Assembly (NCBI GenBank): GCA_018881555.1
Contig: JACAXG010000069.1
Coordinates: 1,736,001 to 1,800,000 of the forward strand
Length of the DNA: 64,000 nt
Source of the DNA: Amblyornis subalaris
Lineage: Eukaryota; Chordata; Aves; Passeriformes; Ptilonorhynchidae
Reading direction: 5' to 3'
The notes under the pieces were generated by a model, which made no database searches, was not told the DNA's origin, and saw nothing but the letters and a program-made list of their open reading frames with translations. Numbering within the stretch: position 1 is the stretch's first letter; every line of letters begins with the position of its first letter. Made by a program: the position numbers and the translations under genes. Shown here in pieces: positions 61,759 through 64,000 of the stretch.

Positions 61759-62533
61759 ATGAGAATCTCCTGAGGTTCAGCAAGGCCAAGTGCAAGGTGC
61801 TGCACCTGGGTCAGGGCAACCTCCAGTATCAACACAGGCTGAGGATGAACACATTGAGAGCAGCCCTGCTGAGAAGGACTTGGGGGCACGGATGGATGAA
61901 AAGCTGGATATGAGCTGGAAATGGGCAATTTACAGCCCAGAAAGCCAGTTGTATCCTGGGCTTCATGAATACCACGTGGCCAGCAAATCAAGGGAGGTGA
62001 TTCTGCCTCCCTGTTCCACTCTGGTGAGACCCCATCAGAACAGCTCTGGGGCCTTCAACACAAGAAAGACTTGTTGGAGGGAGTCCAGAGCAGGGCCATG
62101 AAAACAATTAAAGGTCCGGAACACTGTTCTCTGAGGACAGGCTGAGAGATTTGTGGTTGTTCAGCCTGAAGAAGAGAAGGCTCTGGGGAGTCCTTATCAT
62201 AGCCTTTCAATACTTACAGAGGGCTGATAAGAAAGAGAAGCACAGACTTCTTAGCAGGGCCTGTTGTGATGGGACAAGGGGTAGTGGTTTTAAACTAAAG
62301 GAGAGGAGATTGATACTAGATATAAGGAAGAGATTTTTTACAATGAGGGTGGTGAAGCAGAGCAATAGATTGCCCAGAGAGGTGGTGGATGCCCCATATC
62401 TGGAAACATTCATGGCCAGGTTGGACAGGGCTCTGAGCAACTTGATCTAGTTGAAAATGTCCCTGGTCATCGCAGGGGGGTTGGACTAGATGACTTTTAA
62501 AAGTCCTATCCAACCCAAACCATTCTATGACTC
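61759..62533 (+). repeat. CR1 retroposon 3' end, about 770 bases
   Basis: 'caaggccaagtgcaaggtgc', 'tgctgagaaggacttggggg', 'agcctgaagaagagaaggct', 'agaggtggtggatgcccca' and a terminal 'ccattctatgactcc' are diagnostic of CR1. The internal frames are decayed and the 5' end is truncated. It is the longest mobile element in the window. Confidence 0.95.
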
Positions 62534-64000
62534 CATCTGAAGAGAATAACATGTACTCATCTTCTAAAAGATGTTTCGTTATAAAACAAAATGTTTTATG
62601 TGCATTACTTCATGGAAAGTTCTTATCATCTCAAAAGAAAAAGAAGTTACATTCAATTGCTCTGTTGGCTAGATTCACCTAAGACTATTAAACCAATTGA
62701 GTTGTTTATTTTAAGAGTTCTAAAATTCACTGACTCCCTAATCAGTTGATGGAGGGGAGCAGGAAGAAAGCAAACACTGCTGTTGAAAGGAAGATATTCA
62801 AGACTATTTTACTTATTAAGAAAACAAAGTGATTGTCCCAAGAATCAGGTTTCCTGGAATGATACAAAAGCACTGTCTCTTTTCAACATCCAGAGATGTT
62901 CAAGAGTACAATTATTACAAAGTATCAATCAGCAAGCCCAATTAGCCCATCAGTCCTGGCAGTGCCTCCTTTTCTTAGAAGTTCAGCTTAATACCTTTAC
63001 AGAAACGTCTCAATAATATAAATTAAGGATTAGAACATGCTATAAAAAAAGACATTAAGTATGCATCTCTGAAGCAATCTTACTCAATAGTTATGTTCAA
63101 AACACCAATTACATGAAAACAGCTATTAACATCTTCAGTACTGACCTTGCAACTTTTGCAATCCCGGGAAGGAGAGAACAAGAAAACCTGCAATCACTGA
63201 CTAGAAAGTTCCAACTTAGTACATGAACAGTCACAAGGAGATAGTAGTAAAGTAGAGAAGAGGTTTTGAGTGTCATATTATGGTAATAGATTTTCTAGCA
63301 TAAGTACCAATGCTTCACGTAAGAACCAATGTTTCATATAAGAAGTCAATTTTCAAGTTAGTGAAGAGAAACTTCTTTACTAGTGAAGGTGGGTAGCTGG
63401 AGCATAGATTAATGCTCAAAAAAAGCAACAGATAATGCCTAAAAAATAAAAATAAAATGTGTGCCAATGTTCGCAAGGAAAAATAAACTGATAAAATGTA
63501 CAGCAATAGAAAATAACACGTAAATGGGAAGTGTTCTGAAATCGTTGTTCCACATGTTAAGCAGATTCCTTGTGTTCTTTCATCCTTGACCAAGAATCTG
63601 ACCACCTATTGTCAGAACAATATTCTCAGAAAGCTACTTTTTGGTAAATTTTTCACAGCACCTCATTCTGTCTACGTGACAAAATGAACAGCTACATCCT
63701 GCAGAACTGAAGCAATTATCTTCTTCACACACAGTCCTTAATGAAGCAAGCGGAAAACTGAGTCATTCATGTTTTCATGCGTATTTCTTACAGTACATGC
63801 TTTCCCTCAGAGGTAACGAACCCATCTTGAGGTCTTCACTAGTTTAGTTTCAGTTTTAGTTTACAGAATGATAACCTGGAGAAAGAGGAGAGAAGCTGAA
63901 TCACAATGACGAAAAAATTGCTCCTGACTTTTCTCTAGCAGACATTTCCTCAATGGACCTTGTCATATTACTGTTACCCCTGTCAATAAGGTAGTATCCT
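62534..64000. other. no recognised feature
   Basis: AT-rich sequence to the window edge. No repeat, RNA gene or motif-bearing frame seen. Confidence 0.45.

Noticed and set aside
57588..64000. miR-449 hairpins expected inside CDC20B
   Set aside because: I found no mature miR-449 sequence on either strand; they may lie beyond the window or be lost. No annotation is justified.

Overview
The window is vertebrate nuclear DNA, most likely from a bird. CR1 retroposon ends of the avian type lie at about 3.0, 21.9, 28.1, 35.6 and 61.8-62.5 kb, and an avian-type LTR remnant lies at 52.6 kb. The gene order ESM1, granzyme, granzyme, CDC20B is the same neighbourhood found on human 5q11.2. As I remember it, birds carry this block on chromosome Z; that placement is inference. 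Genes are split into exons with GT-AG junctions, and I assembled them by matching splice sites, reading phase and family motifs.

Layout. 3.8-12.2 kb: ESM1 (endocan), minus strand, three intact coding exons, 185 aa. 12.2-25 kb: mostly featureless, with a purine microsatellite around a 90-base assembly gap and two phase-compatible exon-like segments (20,071-20,913) that could encode a small unrecognised protein. 25.6-31.6 kb: a granzyme A/K-like serine protease gene, minus strand, five exons, with one in-frame TAA in exon 3. 36.4-41.6 kb: an intact GZMA on the plus strand, five exons, 257 aa, with a TATA box and poly(A) signals. 49.1-57.6 kb: six recognisable exons of CDC20B on the minus strand, carrying a stop at a splice junction, an 8-base net deletion, a 1-base deletion, two further in-frame stops and two lost splice acceptors. 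This is an old unitary pseudogene. 57.6-64 kb: no gene recognised, one long CR1.

ESM1 encodes a secreted endothelial proteoglycan. The two granzymes belong to the cytotoxic-lymphocyte protease family and stand head to head about 4.8 kb apart, whereas the human pair is tandem on one strand. CDC20B is normally a WD40 relative of CDC20 used in multiciliated cells. The main findings are the decay of CDC20B, the nonsense-interrupted and inverted granzyme, and the candidate small gene between ESM1 and the granzymes.
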